DNA of 64,000 nucleotides, taken from positions 1-64,000 of the forward strand of contig NZ_JAKNTW010000017.1 in NCBI RefSeq assembly GCF_022213955.1, given 5' to 3'. A program made the position numbers and the translations under genes. The notes under the pieces are model-generated. The model had not been told where the DNA came from. It searched no databases and saw only the letters and a list, made by a program, of their open reading frames with translations. Source of the DNA: Dolomitihabitans soli (GTDB lineage Bacteria; Actinomycetota; Actinomycetes; Streptosporangiales; Streptosporangiaceae). The stretch's first letter is position 1. Every line of letters starts with the position of its first letter. Positions 11,262 to 21,048 of the stretch are shown piece by piece.

Positions 11262-11830
11262 TGACCGCCACGACACCAGAGCGCACGCTCCCGCGCCTCA
11301 AGCAGCGCTACCGCGAAGAGATCATCGCGCAGCTGCGTGAGCAGTTCGGTATCGAGAACATCATGCAGGTGCCCGGCCTGACCAAGATCAAGGTCAACAT
11401 GGGGGTGGGCGAAGCCGCCCGCGACTCCAAGCTGATCGAGGGCGCGGTCCGCGACCTCACCGCGATCACCGGTCAGAAGCCGGCCGTGGCCAGGGCCCGC
11501 AAGTCCATCGCGCAGTTCAAGCTGCGTGAGGGCATGCCGATCGGCGCCCACGTCACGCTTCGTGGCGACCGCATGTGGGAGTTCCTGGACCGTCTGCTGT
11601 CCACGGCCCTGCCGCGTATCCGTGACTTCCGCGGCCTGTCGCCGAAGCAGTTCGACGGCAACGGCAACTACACCTTCGGTCTCACCGAGCAGGTCATGTT
11701 CCACGAGGTGGACCAGGACAAGGTCGACCGGCAGCGGGGCATGGACATCACTGTGGTGACCACCGCGACGAACGATGACCAGGGCCGGGCGCTGCTGAAG
11801 CTCCTCGGATTCCCGTTCAAGGAAGCATAG
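11261..11830 (+). CDS. rplE: 50S ribosomal protein L5
   Basis: L5 is 189 residues, a 5S rRNA binder of the central protuberance. [20 protein letters not shown], the [20 protein letters not shown] block and the [18 protein letters not shown] region are all present. The first eight residues are a short extension. rpsN follows after 13 bp with a GGAGAGG ribosome-binding site. Confidence 0.98.
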   Translation: MTATTPERTLPRLKQRYREEIIAQLREQFGIENIMQVPGLTKIKVNMGVGEAARDSKLIEGAVRDLTAITGQKPAVARARKSIAQFKLREGMPIGAHVTLRGDRMWEFLDRLLSTALPRIRDFRGLSPKQFDGNGNYTFGLTEQVMFHEVDQDKVDRQRGMDITVVTTATNDDQGRALLKLLGFPFKEA

Positions 11831-11843
11831 GAGAGGCCGGATC

Positions 11844-12029
11844 ATGGCGAAGAAGTCGCTGATCGCCAAGGCGGGGCGCAAGGCCAAGTTCGATGTGAGG
11901 GCGTACACTCGGTGCTCGCGTTGCGGACGGCCCCGTGCGGTCTACCGCAAGTTCGGGCTGTGCCGCGTGTGCTTCCGTGAGATGGCGCACCGGGGCGAGC
12001 TGCCGGGCATCACCAAGTCCAGCTGGTAG
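11844..12029 (+). CDS. rpsN: 30S ribosomal protein S14, zinc-binding (type Z)
   Basis: S14 is 61 residues, the short form that binds zinc through CSRC and CRVC pairs; [15 protein letters not shown] and [18 protein letters not shown] are diagnostic. It is encoded in the operon as in most Gram-positive bacteria. A zinc-free paralogue, if present, would lie elsewhere in the genome. Confidence 0.98.
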   Translation: MAKKSLIAKAGRKAKFDVRAYTRCSRCGRPRAVYRKFGLCRVCFREMAHRGELPGITKSSW

Positions 12030-12132
12030 AGCCCAGCCGTAGGTAAGAAGTCGTATTCACCGGGTGCCGCAATGGCGCCCATGACCACGCCGTAGGTCCT
12101 AAAGGAAACCGCGGCGAGGAAGGCCACCGGCC

Positions 12133-12531
12133 ATGACGATGACCGACCCGATCGCAGACATGTTGACTCGTCTGCGAAACGCGAACTCGGCATACCACGA
12201 GAGTGTGGTCATGCCGTACTCGAAGATCAAGGCGCACATCGCCGAGATCCTCCAGCAGGAGGGTTACATCCAGACCTGGAACGTCGAAGACGCCAAGGTC
12301 GGGAAGAGCCTCGTGGTGGAGCTCAAGTTCGGGCCCACGCGTGAGCGGTCTATCGCTGGCCTGCGCCGGGTGTCGAAGCCCGGTCTGCGGGTCTATGCAA
12401 AGAAGGACAACCTGCCTCGCGTCCTGGGCGGGCTGGGCGTCGCGATCATCTCGACGTCCGGCGGGCTCATGACTGACAAGCAGGCCGGCAAGCGTGGTGT
12501 GGGCGGGGAAGTCCTCGCCTACGTTTGGTAA
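12133..12531 (+). CDS. rpsH: 30S ribosomal protein S8
   Basis: S8 is 132 residues. [18 protein letters not shown] at the start and the C-terminal block with [13 protein letters not shown] and GGEVLAYVW are typical. A second in-frame ATG lies two codons in; the first is used here. In proteobacteria S8 represses the spc operon, but the matching RNA target is not obvious here. The 103-bp gap before it contains a GAGGAAGG ribosome-binding site. Confidence 0.98.
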   Translation: MTMTDPIADMLTRLRNANSAYHESVVMPYSKIKAHIAEILQQEGYIQTWNVEDAKVGKSLVVELKFGPTRERSIAGLRRVSKPGLRVYAKKDNLPRVLGGLGVAIISTSGGLMTDKQAGKRGVGGEVLAYVW

Positions 12532-12550
12532 CGAGGGGAGGAATTTCAGC

Positions 12551-13093
12551 ATGTCGCGAATCGGACGGCTGCCCATCCCCGTACCGAACGGTGTCGAGAT
12601 CACCATCGACGGCCGGGATGTCAGGGTTCAGGGGCCAAAGGGCACGCTTTCTCACACGGTAGCCGAGCCCATCAATGTGGCTCGCGCCGATGACGGCACC
12701 ATCGCCGTCACCCGCCCCAACGACGAGAACAAGATCCGTGCGCTGCACGGGCTCTCTCGGACGCTGATCGCCAACATGGTGGCCGGTGTCACGGAGGGCT
12801 ACTCCAAGTCGCTGGAGATCGTGGGTGTCGGTTACCGCGTCCAGGCGAAGGGCTCGACTCAGCTCGAGTTCTCGCTGGGCTTCAGTCACCCGGTGATCGT
12901 GGACGCCCCCGAGGGCGTCACCTTCCGCGTCGAGCGGCCGACTCTGTTCCACGTGGACGGCATCGACAAGCAGAAGGTCGGCGAGGTCGCCGCCAACATC
13001 CGTAAGTTGCGCAAGCCTGACCCGTACAAGGGCAAGGGCGTGCGTTACCAGGGCGAAGTAATCCGCCGCAAGGTCGGAAAGGCTGGTAAGTAG
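12551..13093 (+). CDS. rplF: 50S ribosomal protein L6
   Basis: L6 is 180 residues starting at ATG 12551 ([12 protein letters not shown]), 19 bp after the rpsH stop and after a GAGGGGAGG ribosome-binding site. The frame is open further upstream, but the family start is clear. The duplicated domain ends with the family motif [16 protein letters not shown]. rplR starts two bases later. Confidence 0.98.
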   Translation: MSRIGRLPIPVPNGVEITIDGRDVRVQGPKGTLSHTVAEPINVARADDGTIAVTRPNDENKIRALHGLSRTLIANMVAGVTEGYSKSLEIVGVGYRVQAKGSTQLEFSLGFSHPVIVDAPEGVTFRVERPTLFHVDGIDKQKVGEVAANIRKLRKPDPYKGKGVRYQGEVIRRKVGKAGK

Positions 13094-13095
13094 GC

Positions 13096-13479
13096 ATGGC
13101 TCCCAAGACTGCGTTCGGCAAGCACACGGCCGCCCGCGCCGTCTCGCGGGCCCGCCGACACGGCCGAGTCCGCAAGAAGGTCGTCGGTACCGACCAGCGT
13201 CCGCGCATGGTCGTCAACCGTTCGACCCGGCATCTGTTCGTGCAGATCGTCGATGACACCCAGGGTCACACTCTGGTGAGCGCGTCCACCATGGACTCCT
13301 CGCTGCGGGTGGCCGAAGGGGACAAGACCGACAAGGCGAAGAAGGTCGGCGAGCTTCTCGCTCAGCGGGCCAAGGCTGCCGGGATCACCTCAGTCGTCTT
13401 CGACCGTGGTGGCAACCGCTACGCGGGGCGCCTCGCGGCCCTCGCGGACAGCGCGCGTGAAGGCGGGCTGGAGTTCTGA
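13096..13479 (+). CDS. rplR: 50S ribosomal protein L18
   Basis: L18 is 127 residues, a 5S rRNA-binding protein. [35 protein letters not shown] and [21 protein letters not shown] match the family. The start is ATG. It lies between rplF and rpsE; the 64-bp gap downstream holds an AAGAGGAAC-type ribosome-binding site for rpsE. Confidence 0.98.
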   Translation: MAPKTAFGKHTAARAVSRARRHGRVRKKVVGTDQRPRMVVNRSTRHLFVQIVDDTQGHTLVSASTMDSSLRVAEGDKTDKAKKVGELLAQRAKAAGITSVVFDRGGNRYAGRLAALADSAREGGLEF

Positions 13480-13543
13480 TGACTCTTTCCCGAGGATCGC
13501 AACTGATGGTCCGTCGTATGAGCAACGAGAAGAGGAACCACTG

Positions 13544-14176
13544 ATGGCTGCAGCTCCGCGCCGCGGCGCCGGTGGCGGTGGCGAGCGGCGAGACCGTCGT
13601 GACGATCGCCGCGGTGGCGCCGCCGACAAGGGCGTCTCCTACATCGAGCGCGTCGTGAAGATCAACCGAGTGGCCAAGGTCGTCAAGGGCGGACGGCGCT
13701 TCAGCTTCACCGCCCTGGTCATCGTGGGTGACGGCAACGGCCTGGTCGGCGTCGGATACGGCAAGGCCAAGGAGGTGCCCGCGGCGATCGCCAAGGGTGT
13801 CGAAGAGGCCAAGAAGCACTTCTTCAAGGTGCCGCGCATCCAGGGCACCATCCCGCACACCGTGCAGGGTGAGGAGGCCGCCGGAGTCGTGCTCCTGCGT
13901 CCCGCCTCGGCCGGTACCGGTGTCATCGCGGGTGGCCCGGTGCGCGCTGTCCTGGAGTGCGCCGGCATCCACGACGTGCTGTCCAAGTCGCTCGGCTCGG
14001 ACAACCCGATCAACATCGTGCACGCCACGGTGGCGGCGCTGAAGGGCCTCTCGCGCCCTGAGGAGATCGCCGCCCGTCGTGGCCTGCCGATCGAGGACGT
14101 GGCGCCGAAGTCCATGCTCAAGGCTCGCGCCGAGGGCATCGCCGAGGCCGCGGCCGCTGCGAAGGCGGTGAGCTAG
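13544..14176 (+). CDS. rpsE: 30S ribosomal protein S5
   Basis: S5 is 210 residues from ATG 13544. The first 25 residues are an Arg/Gly/Asp-rich extension ([18 protein letters not shown]). The core has the double-stranded-RNA-binding fold ([19 protein letters not shown]) and a C-terminal domain with [20 protein letters not shown]. No change is obvious at the loop where spectinomycin-resistance substitutions occur in other species. rpmD follows after 3 bp. Confidence 0.97.
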   Translation: MAAAPRRGAGGGGERRDRRDDRRGGAADKGVSYIERVVKINRVAKVVKGGRRFSFTALVIVGDGNGLVGVGYGKAKEVPAAIAKGVEEAKKHFFKVPRIQGTIPHTVQGEEAAGVVLLRPASAGTGVIAGGPVRAVLECAGIHDVLSKSLGSDNPINIVHATVAALKGLSRPEEIAARRGLPIEDVAPKSMLKARAEGIAEAAAAAKAVS

Positions 14177-14179
14177 TCG

Positions 14180-14362
14180 ATGGCGCGTCTCAAGATCAAG
14201 CAGGTACGCTCCAAGATCGGCGGCAAGCAGAACCAGCGTGACTCGCTGCGCTCGCTTGGCCTGAAGCGAATCGGCGATGTCGTCGTCAAGGAGGACCGCC
14301 CGGAGATCCGTGGCATGGTCTCCGTGGTGACGCACCTCGTCGAGGTGGAAGAGGTCGACTAG
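14180..14362 (+). CDS. rpmD: 50S ribosomal protein L30
   Basis: L30 is 60 residues: [20 protein letters not shown] followed by [20 protein letters not shown]. This is the normal single-domain bacterial form. It sits between rpsE and rplO with 2-3 bp gaps on either side. Confidence 0.98.
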   Translation: MARLKIKQVRSKIGGKQNQRDSLRSLGLKRIGDVVVKEDRPEIRGMVSVVTHLVEVEEVD

Positions 14363-14364
14363 TC

Positions 14365-14820
14365 ATGTCTGAGAACAGTCCGCTCCGCATTCACGACCTG
14401 CGTCCTGCTCGTGGCGCCAACAAGTCCAAGGTCCGCAAGGGCCGGGGCGAGGCGTCCAAGGGCAAGACCTCCGGTCGTGGCACCAAGGGCACCAAGGCGC
14501 GCAGGTCGGTGCCGCTCGGCTTCGAAGGTGGTCAGGTTCCGCTCCAGCGGCGGCTGCCGAAGCTGAAGGGCTTCTCCAACGCGCTCTTCAAGACGACCTA
14601 TCAGGTCGTCAATCTGGACAAACTCGGCGAGTTGTTCCCCGAGGGTGGCGACGTCACCGTCGAGGCCCTGGTCGCCAAGGGCGCTGTCCGGAAGAATCAG
14701 CTCGTCAAGGTCCTGGGTACTGGGGATATCTCCGTCGCGGTGAACGTGCAGGCGCACGCCTTCTCCGCGTCAGCCAAGGAGAAGATCGCCACCGCCGGGG
14801 GCTCGACCACCGAGCTGTAG
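14365..14820 (+). CDS. rplO: 50S ribosomal protein L15
   Basis: L15 is 151 residues. The glycine/lysine-rich N terminus ([20 protein letters not shown]) and [18 protein letters not shown] are diagnostic. It is the last ribosomal gene before secY. A hairpin GGCGCGGG/CCCGCGCC at 14833-14863 follows, so secY may be partly uncoupled from the upstream operon. Confidence 0.98.
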   Translation: MSENSPLRIHDLRPARGANKSKVRKGRGEASKGKTSGRGTKGTKARRSVPLGFEGGQVPLQRRLPKLKGFSNALFKTTYQVVNLDKLGELFPEGGDVTVEALVAKGAVRKNQLVKVLGTGDISVAVNVQAHAFSASAKEKIATAGGSTTEL

Positions 14821-15002
14821 CCGTCATTATGAGGCGCGGGTGCTCGTTATGGGCTCCCGCGCCCATAGTGCGTTAGAGTTCGCTGGGCAGCGGGGCGTTT
14901 CGCCGAAGTGTCCCGTGTAGAAATGACTCGATGACAGAGACATTCCATGCACCCTCGCACCATCGCTGACCGATATCGCCTTTCAGGCGCGCAGGAGGGA
15001 CC

Positions 15003-16310
15003 GTGCTGACCGCGATTACCCGAGCGTTCCGTACGCCGGACCTGCGCAACAAGTTGCTCTTCACGCTGGGCATCATCGCGCTCTTCCGGCTCGGCTCGGT
15101 TCTCCCGACTCCCGGCGTCAACGCCGAGAACGTCCGTCGATGCCTGGAACAGGCACAGGCGGGCGACGCCGGCAACATCTACGGCATGGTGCAGCTGTTC
15201 AGCGGCGGCGCGCTGCTGAAACTTTCAGTGTTCGCGCTCGGCATCATGCCGTACATCACCGCGAGCATTATCTTGCAGCTGCTGGTCGTGGTCATTCCAC
15301 GACTTGAGGCCCTGAAGAAGGAGGGCCAGGCCGGCACGGCCAAGATCACGCAGTACACGCGTTATCTGACCATCGGCCTCTCGATCCTTCAGTCGACCGC
15401 GTTCGTCGCGCTCGCCAGGACCGGTCAGCTCTTCCAGCAGTGCCAGGAGGACGTGCTCCTCAACGACGACGTCTTCACCGTCGTGACGATGGTCATCACG
15501 ATGACCGCGGGCACCGCCGTGATCATGTGGCTCGGTGAGCTCATCACCGACCGCGGCGTCGGCAACGGCATGTCCATTCTGATCTTCACCCAGGTGATCG
15601 CGGTCTTCCCGGCCGAGCTGGTCAACATCTTCCGGCAGAACAGCTTCGCCTTCGCCGCGGTGATGGTGGTCGGCGTCTTCATGATCGCCGCCGTCGTCTT
15701 CGTCGAGCAGGCCCAACGCCGCCTCCCCGTGCAGTACGCGAAACGCATGGTGGGACGCCGGATGTACGGCGGGACCTCGACGTACATCCCGCTCAAGGTC
15801 AACCAGGCGGGCATCATCCCCGTCATCTTCGCCTCGTCGCTGCTCTACCTGCCGCAGCTCGTCACCACGCTGTTCGCCGGCCAGGAGCAACCCAACGTGG
15901 TCGTTCAGTGGATCTCCACGAACCTGGCCACGGGTGACACTCCCGTCTACATGGCGACCTTCTTCCTGCTGATCGTGTTCTTCACCTACTTCTACGTGTC
16001 GATTACCTTCAACCCCGTTGAAGTCGCCGACAACATGAAGAAGTACGGTGGATTCATCCCGGGCATTCGTCCGGGCCGGCCGACGGCTGAGTACCTCAAC
16101 TACGTGCTCACTCGCCTAACCGCGCCGGGTGCGTTGTATCTGGGCCTGATCTCCATGGTGCCGATCGTCGCGCTCGCGGTGGCCGGTGCGAGTCAGAACT
16201 TCCCGTTCGGAGGGACGAGCATTCTGATCATGGTTGGTGTTGGGCTAGACACCGTGAAGCAGATCGAGAGCCAGCTGCAGCAGCGTAACTACGAGGGTTT
16301 CCTGAAGTAG
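15003..16310 (+). CDS. secY: Preprotein translocase subunit SecY
   Basis: SecY is the channel subunit of the SecYEG translocon, 435 residues with ten expected membrane segments. The start is GTG, preceded by AGGAGGG. The N-terminal [20 protein letters not shown], the plug region with [18 protein letters not shown], and the cytoplasmic loop with [19 protein letters not shown] are conserved. It lies 182 bp after rplO, and its TAG overlaps the GTG of adk by one base. Confidence 0.98.
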   Translation: MLTAITRAFRTPDLRNKLLFTLGIIALFRLGSVLPTPGVNAENVRRCLEQAQAGDAGNIYGMVQLFSGGALLKLSVFALGIMPYITASIILQLLVVVIPRLEALKKEGQAGTAKITQYTRYLTIGLSILQSTAFVALARTGQLFQQCQEDVLLNDDVFTVVTMVITMTAGTAVIMWLGELITDRGVGNGMSILIFTQVIAVFPAELVNIFRQNSFAFAAVMVVGVFMIAAVVFVEQAQRRLPVQYAKRMVGRRMYGGTSTYIPLKVNQAGIIPVIFASSLLYLPQLVTTLFAGQEQPNVVVQWISTNLATGDTPVYMATFFLLIVFFTYFYVSITFNPVEVADNMKKYGGFIPGIRPGRPTAEYLNYVLTRLTAPGALYLGLISMVPIVALAVAGASQNFPFGGTSILIMVGVGLDTVKQIESQLQQRNYEGFLK

Positions 16311-16960
16311 TGCGCCTCGTCCTGGTCGGGCCCCCCGGAGCGGGCAAGGGGACACAGGCCCAGTTCATCGCATCGAACCTGTCCATCCCGAAGATCTCGA
16401 CAGGGGACATCTTCCGCGCCAACGTATCGGGCGGCACGGATCTCGGCAGGCTTGCCAAGGAGTACATGGACCGCGGCGACCTCGTACCCGACGAGGTGAC
16501 CATCGCGATGGTCCGCGACCGGCTGGCGGAGGACGACGCGCAGGACGGGTTCCTGCTCGACGGCTTCCCCCGTAACGTGCCCCAGGCCGAGATCTTGAAG
16601 AAGATGCTCGCTGAGTGGAACGCCGGGCTGGACATCGTGCTGGAGCTCGTCGTGGACGATGAGGAGGTCGTCCGGCGTCTGGCCGGGCGGCGCACCTGCT
16701 CCCAGTGCGGGCGTATCTGGCACGTGGAGTTCGACGACAAGGTGGACGACGTCTGCGACGCCTGTGGCGGCCGTCTCTTCCAGCGCGACGACGACAAGGA
16801 AGACACGATCCGCCACCGGCTGGAGGTCTACCAGGAGCAGACGTCGCCGCTGGTCGCCTTCTACGCCGGTGAGCGCATTCTGGTCGGCGTCGACGCGACC
16901 GGCCCGGTGGAGGAGATCACCCAGCGGGCGATGGAGGCTCTGAGACCCTTCACCGACTGA
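16310..16960 (+). CDS. adk: Adenylate kinase
   Basis: This enzyme interconverts ATP, AMP and ADP. It is 216 residues, starting at GTG inside the secY stop. The P-loop GPPGAGKGT spans residues 7-15 and [11 protein letters not shown] the AMP-binding region. It is the long-LID, zinc-binding form: Cys130, Cys133, Cys149 and Cys152 make up the four-cysteine cluster. A strong hairpin follows at 16973-17011. Confidence 0.98.
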   Translation: MRLVLVGPPGAGKGTQAQFIASNLSIPKISTGDIFRANVSGGTDLGRLAKEYMDRGDLVPDEVTIAMVRDRLAEDDAQDGFLLDGFPRNVPQAEILKKMLAEWNAGLDIVLELVVDDEEVVRRLAGRRTCSQCGRIWHVEFDDKVDDVCDACGGRLFQRDDDKEDTIRHRLEVYQEQTSPLVAFYAGERILVGVDATGPVEEITQRAMEALRPFTD

Positions 16961-16972
16961 CATAGGTGTCGC

Positions 16973-17020
16973 ACACGCCACTCAATGGGGTTCGTCCCAT
17001 GAGTGGCGTGTTGTCGTTTA
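16973..17020 (+). terminator. Terminator after adk
   Basis: ACACGCCACTCA (16973-16984) pairs perfectly with TGAGTGGCGTGT (17000-17011). An inner TGGG/CCCA stem closes a GTTCGT loop, with one bulged A, and TTGTCGTTT follows. It separates secY-adk from map. Confidence 0.8.
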
Positions 17021-17083
17021 GGGCAGAATCGGGGGAATTGGGAACCCGTATCGCCCGTTCAACCACCCCAGGGGGTGCCGTAG

Positions 17084-17944
17084 GTGTTCAAGAAGAACAG
17101 GCATGGAATTCAGATCAAGTCGCAGGAGCAACTGGACAAGATGCGGGCGGCGGGTCTCGTTGTCGGGCGCACTCTGGAGCTCCTCCGCGGATCGGTGGAG
17201 CCCGGGATGACCCCGCTCGACCTGGACGCGATCGCGGAGAAGGCGATCCGGGCCGAGGGCGCGATCCCGTCCTTCAAGGGCTACCAGGGTTTCCCCGCCA
17301 CCATCTGCGCCTCGGTCAACGACGAGGTCGTCCACGGCATCCCGAGGAACGCGCGGAGGCTGGCCGAAGGCGACATCATCTCCATCGACTGCGGCGCGAT
17401 CCTTGAGGGCTGGCACGGGGACTCGGCCATCACGGTCGCGGTGGGCGAGGTCGATCCCCGGCTGACCGAGCTGATGCGGGTCACCGAGGAGGCCATGTGG
17501 CGCGGCATAGCGGCGCTCACGGTAGGGCGGCACCTTTCCGACATCGGCCACGAGGTCGAGCGTTACGTGCGTACTCAGGGCCGTTACGGCATACCTCAGG
17601 AGTACGGCGGGCACGGCATCGGCACCGAGATGCACATGGACCCCTGGGTGGCGAACCACGGCAAGCCGGGACGCGGGCCCAAGTTCGAGGCGGGGATGTG
17701 CCTGGCGATCGAGCCCATGGTCAATCTGGGCACCGACCGGACCAAGGTGCTGGGCGACGACTGGACCGTGGTGACCATCGACGGAAAGCCGTCCGCCCAC
17801 TTCGAACACAGCGTCGCCGTGACACATAATGGGCCATGGGTGCTCACTGCCCTCGATGGGGGCGAACAACGCCTCAGCGACCTTCTCGGCGCGGGAGTGA
17901 ATGATGATGGCGTCAAGCCCGGAGATGAGGGCGTCCGACTCTGA
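17084..17944 (+). CDS. map: Type I methionine aminopeptidase
   Basis: This metalloenzyme removes the initiator methionine. It is 286 residues with a GTG start. The pita-bread fold ligands are visible: VNDEVVHGIPRN (substrate His), SIDCGA and HGDSAITV (two Asp), GHGIGTEMH (His), AIEPM and HFEHSVAVT (two Glu). The C terminus carries about 30 extra residues. The last 44 bp overlap the next gene in another frame, suggesting coupled expression. secY-adk-map is a common arrangement. Confidence 0.96.
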   Translation: MFKKNRHGIQIKSQEQLDKMRAAGLVVGRTLELLRGSVEPGMTPLDLDAIAEKAIRAEGAIPSFKGYQGFPATICASVNDEVVHGIPRNARRLAEGDIISIDCGAILEGWHGDSAITVAVGEVDPRLTELMRVTEEAMWRGIAALTVGRHLSDIGHEVERYVRTQGRYGIPQEYGGHGIGTEMHMDPWVANHGKPGRGPKFEAGMCLAIEPMVNLGTDRTKVLGDDWTVVTIDGKPSAHFEHSVAVTHNGPWVLTALDGGEQRLSDLLGAGVNDDGVKPGDEGVRL

Positions 17945-18338
17945 CCGCGACCGGGTGGCCGGTCTGCTGCGCGAGCACTACGCGCAGGGCCGGCTGACCG
18001 TCGAGGAGTTCGACGAACGCCTGGAACAGCTCTACCAGAGCAAGACGTACGGCGAGCTCCAGGTGCTCACCGCGGACCTGCCGGACACCGACATGCGAGC
18101 CCTCGCCCGCCGTTCCGCCTCGAAGCCGGCCAAGACCGGCAACGCGGACAAGGGCATGCGGGCGGCCTGGGCGGCCTGGGGCACGGCCAGCGGCATCAAC
18201 TGGGTGATCTGGCTGATCGTGGGCGTGACCGGGGGAAACATGGTCTATCCGTGGCCGCTGTGGGTGATGGGTCCCTGGGGAGTGGTTCTGCTGGTGGCGA
18301 CCATCTCCGCGGGCGCCGGTAAGGGGCGGAACCGGTAA
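17901..18338 (+). CDS. DUF1707 and 2TM domain membrane protein
   Basis: The product is 145 residues. The N terminus contains the DUF1707 motif (MRASDSDRDRVAGLLREHYA, then GRLTVEEFDERLEQLY), a short helical domain common at the N terminus of actinobacterial membrane proteins. The C-terminal half has two hydrophobic segments (INWVIWLIVGVTG and WPLWVMGPWGVVLLVATI). The start overlaps map by 44 bp; ATG codons at 17901, 17904 and 17907 cannot be told apart, and the DUF1707 core begins slightly further in. The molecular function is unknown. Confidence 0.85.
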   Translation: MMMASSPEMRASDSDRDRVAGLLREHYAQGRLTVEEFDERLEQLYQSKTYGELQVLTADLPDTDMRALARRSASKPAKTGNADKGMRAAWAAWGTASGINWVIWLIVGVTGGNMVYPWPLWVMGPWGVVLLVATISAGAGKGRNR

Positions 18339-18900
18339 TGATCCACGCGCGCCGGTGAGAGCGCGGTCCTGCCGGCACTTCGACCCGCGACTTCGACATC
18401 CGGGTGCGCGAGGGTGAGTCCTCACCCGGCTCCTCGTCCGACGGCCGGCCCGACGTCTTCCAGGCGTCTTCGTCGCCCCGGCGGGGTGTCTCTGACCTGG
18501 AAGGACCCGTCGATGACTTCGGTCATCGGCGGGTCCTCCGTCGTATGAACCCTTTTGTGGGGCAAGAGACACACTCTTTACCGCTGGTCGCAGTTGGCGG
18601 GGAAGCGGGTGGGTAACTGATCTTTGGGCGATAGGCCCACCGTGCCCGCTCACCTCCGGTATCGGCGGTACCAGAGGTGTGCGGGCACGGTCCCCGTGTG
18701 CGGTAGCCTTAGCGGTGGTGTCCTGACATCGGTCCGTGCGTTTCGCATTTCTGCACCGGTGCCGTACACTTCTTTGTCGGCTCACTATGACCATTGCGCA
18801 TCGGCGGCCGAATTCGGCCGCCGCTCTCTCGAAGTTCGCGTGGTCGCGGCTGCGTAGTGATCCGATGCCTCAGACGACCGATCAGTGAAACGCGAGGGAC
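18339..18900 (+). other. Intergenic region upstream of infA
   Basis: No credible gene is seen in this 562-bp stretch. It holds a strong UUCG-capped hairpin (listed separately) and probably the promoter of the infA operon. A TAGCCT -10-like hexamer lies at 18704-18709, but no convincing -35 partner was found. The last 120 bp before infA contain the ACGCGAGGGAC ribosome-binding site. Confidence 0.5.
18503..18536 (+). terminator. UUCG-capped terminator hairpin
   Basis: GGACCCG-T-CGATGAC (18503-18517) pairs with GTCATCG-G-CGGGTCC (18522-18536), 15 pairs including one G-U, closed by the extra-stable C(UUCG)G tetraloop. No T-tract follows. It probably ends the map-DUF1707 transcript. Confidence 0.7.
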
Positions 18901-19122
18901 ATGGCCAAGAAAGACGGCGCCATCGAGATCGAGGGCACTGTGGTTGAGTCGCTCCCGAACGCGATGTTCCGGGTGCAACTCGACAACGGCCATAAGGTCC
19001 TGGCCCACATCAGCGGGAGGATGCGGATGCACTACATCCGGATCCTGCCTGACGACAGGGTTGTCGTCGAACTGAGCCCCTACGACCTGAGTCGTGGGCG
19101 GATCGTCTACAGATACAAGTAA
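18901..19122 (+). CDS. infA: Translation initiation factor IF-1
   Basis: IF-1 is 73 residues with a single OB fold: [40 protein letters not shown] and [18 protein letters not shown]. It blocks the A-site during initiation. It heads the infA-rpmJ-rpsM-rpsK-rpsD cluster, standard for actinobacteria. Confidence 0.98.
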   Translation: MAKKDGAIEIEGTVVESLPNAMFRVQLDNGHKVLAHISGRMRMHYIRILPDDRVVVELSPYDLSRGRIVYRYK

Positions 19123-19147
19123 AGCCGTCTGAGGAACAACGAGGACT

Positions 19148-19261
19148 ATGAAGGTCAAGCCGAGCGTCAAGAAGATCTGCGACAAGTGCAAGGTGATCCG
19201 CCGGCACGGTCGCGTCATGGTGATCTGCGACAACCTGCGCCACAAGCAGCGCCAGGGCTAG
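19148..19261 (+). CDS. rpmJ: 50S ribosomal protein L36, zinc-binding
   Basis: L36 is 37 residues ([20 protein letters not shown], continuing to HKQRQG). Cys11, Cys14, Cys27 and His32 are the zinc ligands of the C+ form. It lies 25 bp after infA. A zinc-free paralogue would have to lie elsewhere. Confidence 0.97.
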   Translation: MKVKPSVKKICDKCKVIRRHGRVMVICDNLRHKQRQG

Positions 19262-19467
19262 TCGCCGCATGGCCCCGTTGAGTCCGCTCTCGTAGCGGGC
19301 TCGTCCCATGGGGCCGTGCAAACGTAATAGCGCGTCACACCCGTGCAGGCGGCGTAAGCCGTACCACGCGGGAGACCCCCGGTCGGAGGCCGGGGCCCTC
19401 GCTCCGGGCATTGGGGAGGGGAAGTGAGGCGCAAGACCTCCGCCACAAAGAAGGAGAATGCCCGACC

Positions 19468-19848
19468 ATGGCTCGCCTGGTTGGCGTCGACCTCCCCCGC
19501 GACAAGCGGCTCGAGGTCGCTCTCACCTACATTTTCGGAATCGGCCGCACCCGTGCGCTGGAGACCCTCGCGGCCACCGGCGTAAGCGGGGACCTGCGGG
19601 TTCACCAGCTGTCGGACGAGGAACTCGTCCCGCTGCGTGACTACATCGAGGCCAACTTCAAGATCGAGGGCGACCTCCGCCGCGAAGTTCAGGCTGACAT
19701 CCGACGCAAGATTGAAATCGGCTGCTACCAGGGCATCCGACACCGCCGCGGCCTCCCCGTGCACGGTCAGCGCACGCAGACCAACGCACGCACCCGCAAG
19801 GGCAAGAAGAAGACCGTGGCCGGCAAGAAGAAGCCCGGTAAGAAGTAG
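19468..19848 (+). CDS. rpsM: 30S ribosomal protein S13
   Basis: S13 is 126 residues from ATG 19468 ([20 protein letters not shown]), preceded by [21 protein letters not shown] and the C-terminal [19 protein letters not shown] are conserved; the tail [14 protein letters not shown] contacts P-site tRNA. The 206-bp gap from rpmJ holds a CCCCGG/CCGGGG hairpin and no gene. Confidence 0.98.
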   Translation: MARLVGVDLPRDKRLEVALTYIFGIGRTRALETLAATGVSGDLRVHQLSDEELVPLRDYIEANFKIEGDLRREVQADIRRKIEIGCYQGIRHRRGLPVHGQRTQTNARTRKGKKKTVAGKKKPGKK

Positions 19849-19890
19849 TCCCGCGCAGCAGGACCGACCACCTTTCGGAGATAGCGCTAC

Positions 19891-20295
19891 ATGCCTCCTA
19901 AGAGCCGCCAGGGTGCACCCAAGAAGGTGCGCCGCAAGGAAAAGAAGAACGTCGCTCACGGGCACGCCCACATCAAGAGCACGTTCAACAACACGATCGT
20001 CTCGATCACTGACCCGACGGGGAACGTGATCTCCTGGGCCAGTGCCGGCCACGTCGGGTTCAAGGGCTCCCGTAAGTCCACCCCGTTCGCCGCTCAGATG
20101 GCTGCGGAGAACGCCGCGCGCCGTGCCATGGAGCACGGCATGCGCAAGGTCGACGTGTTCGTCAAGGGTCCGGGTTCCGGCCGTGAGACCGCGATCCGCT
20201 CCCTCCAGGCCACCGGCCTCGAGGTGGGTTCGATCCAGGACGTCACCCCGGTCCCGCACAACGGCTGCCGTCCGCCCAAGCGCCGGCGCGTCTGA
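19891..20295 (+). CDS. rpsK: 30S ribosomal protein S11
   Basis: S11 is 134 residues, a platform protein near the E-site. The basic N terminus [20 protein letters not shown] is followed by [12 protein letters not shown]-type sequence (here [20 protein letters not shown]) and the C-terminal [13 protein letters not shown]. It is 42 bp after rpsM and 21 bp before rpsD. Confidence 0.98.
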   Translation: MPPKSRQGAPKKVRRKEKKNVAHGHAHIKSTFNNTIVSITDPTGNVISWASAGHVGFKGSRKSTPFAAQMAAENAARRAMEHGMRKVDVFVKGPGSGRETAIRSLQATGLEVGSIQDVTPVPHNGCRPPKRRRV

Positions 20296-20316
20296 GCCCC
20301 AGGAGAAAACAGAGAA

Positions 20317-20943
20317 ATGGCTCGTTACACCGGAGCGGACTGCAAGCTCTGCCGTCGTGAGAAGACCAAGCTCTTCCTCAAGGGCAAGAAGTGTGAGTCC
20401 GCGAAGTGCCCCATCGAAATCCGTCCTTACCCTCCGGGTGAGCACGGCCGCGGGCGTCCCAAGGAGTCTGAGTACCAGCTCCAGCTTCGTGAGAAGCAGA
20501 AGACGCGCCGCATCTACGGCATTCTCGAGAAGCAGTTCCACAACTACTACGTGGAAGCCAACCGCAAGTCGGGCAAGACCGGCGAGAACCTCCTCCAGAT
20601 CCTGGAGAGCCGTCTCGACAACGTGGTCTACCGCGCGGGCTTCTCCGAGTCGCGTGATGCCGCTCGCCAGCAGGTGCGCCACGGCCACATCCTGGTGAAC
20701 GGCAAGAAGGTCGACATCCCGTCGTACCGGGTGCGCGAGCACGACATCATCGAGGTCCGCGAGAAGTCGCGGAACCTGTTGCCGTACGAGGTCGCCAGGG
20801 CGACCGCGGGCGACAAGATCATCCCAGCCTGGCTGGGCGTGGTGCCGGACTCCATGCGAGTCCTCATCCACCAGCTCCCGGTTCGCCAGCAGATCGACAC
20901 GCAGGTCCAGGAGCAGCTGATCGTCGAGCTCTACTCCAAGTAG
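20317..20943 (+). CDS. rpsD: 30S ribosomal protein S4, zinc-binding form
   Basis: S4 is 208 residues, a primary 16S rRNA binder. The N-terminal domain has CKLC and later C-x4-C cysteines (KKCESAKCPI), the C+ type. The S4 RNA-binding domain is marked by SRLDNVVYRAGF and ARQQVRHGHILVNGKKVDIP. In other bacteria S4 represses the alpha operon. It is followed by a hairpin at 20954-20986. Confidence 0.98.
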   Translation: MARYTGADCKLCRREKTKLFLKGKKCESAKCPIEIRPYPPGEHGRGRPKESEYQLQLREKQKTRRIYGILEKQFHNYYVEANRKSGKTGENLLQILESRLDNVVYRAGFSESRDAARQQVRHGHILVNGKKVDIPSYRVREHDIIEVREKSRNLLPYEVARATAGDKIIPAWLGVVPDSMRVLIHQLPVRQQIDTQVQEQLIVELYSK

Positions 20944-20953
20944 TCGCTCGTTG

Positions 20954-20986
20954 GATGCGGTACGGCTGGCACAGCCGTACCGCATC
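20954..20986 (+). terminator. Hairpin between rpsD and rpoA
   Basis: GATGCGGTACGGCT (20954-20967) pairs perfectly with AGCCGTACCGCATC (20973-20986) across a 5-nt loop. A second stem, AGTGGCG/CGCCACT, lies within 21005-21030. There is no T-run, so it could be a terminator, an attenuator or an RNA-processing site ahead of rpoA. Confidence 0.6.
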
Positions 20987-21048
20987 TATGCTGTATGTAT
21001 CGGAGTGGCGTCAAATAGCGGGCGCCACTTGAACAAGGGAATCACCAC

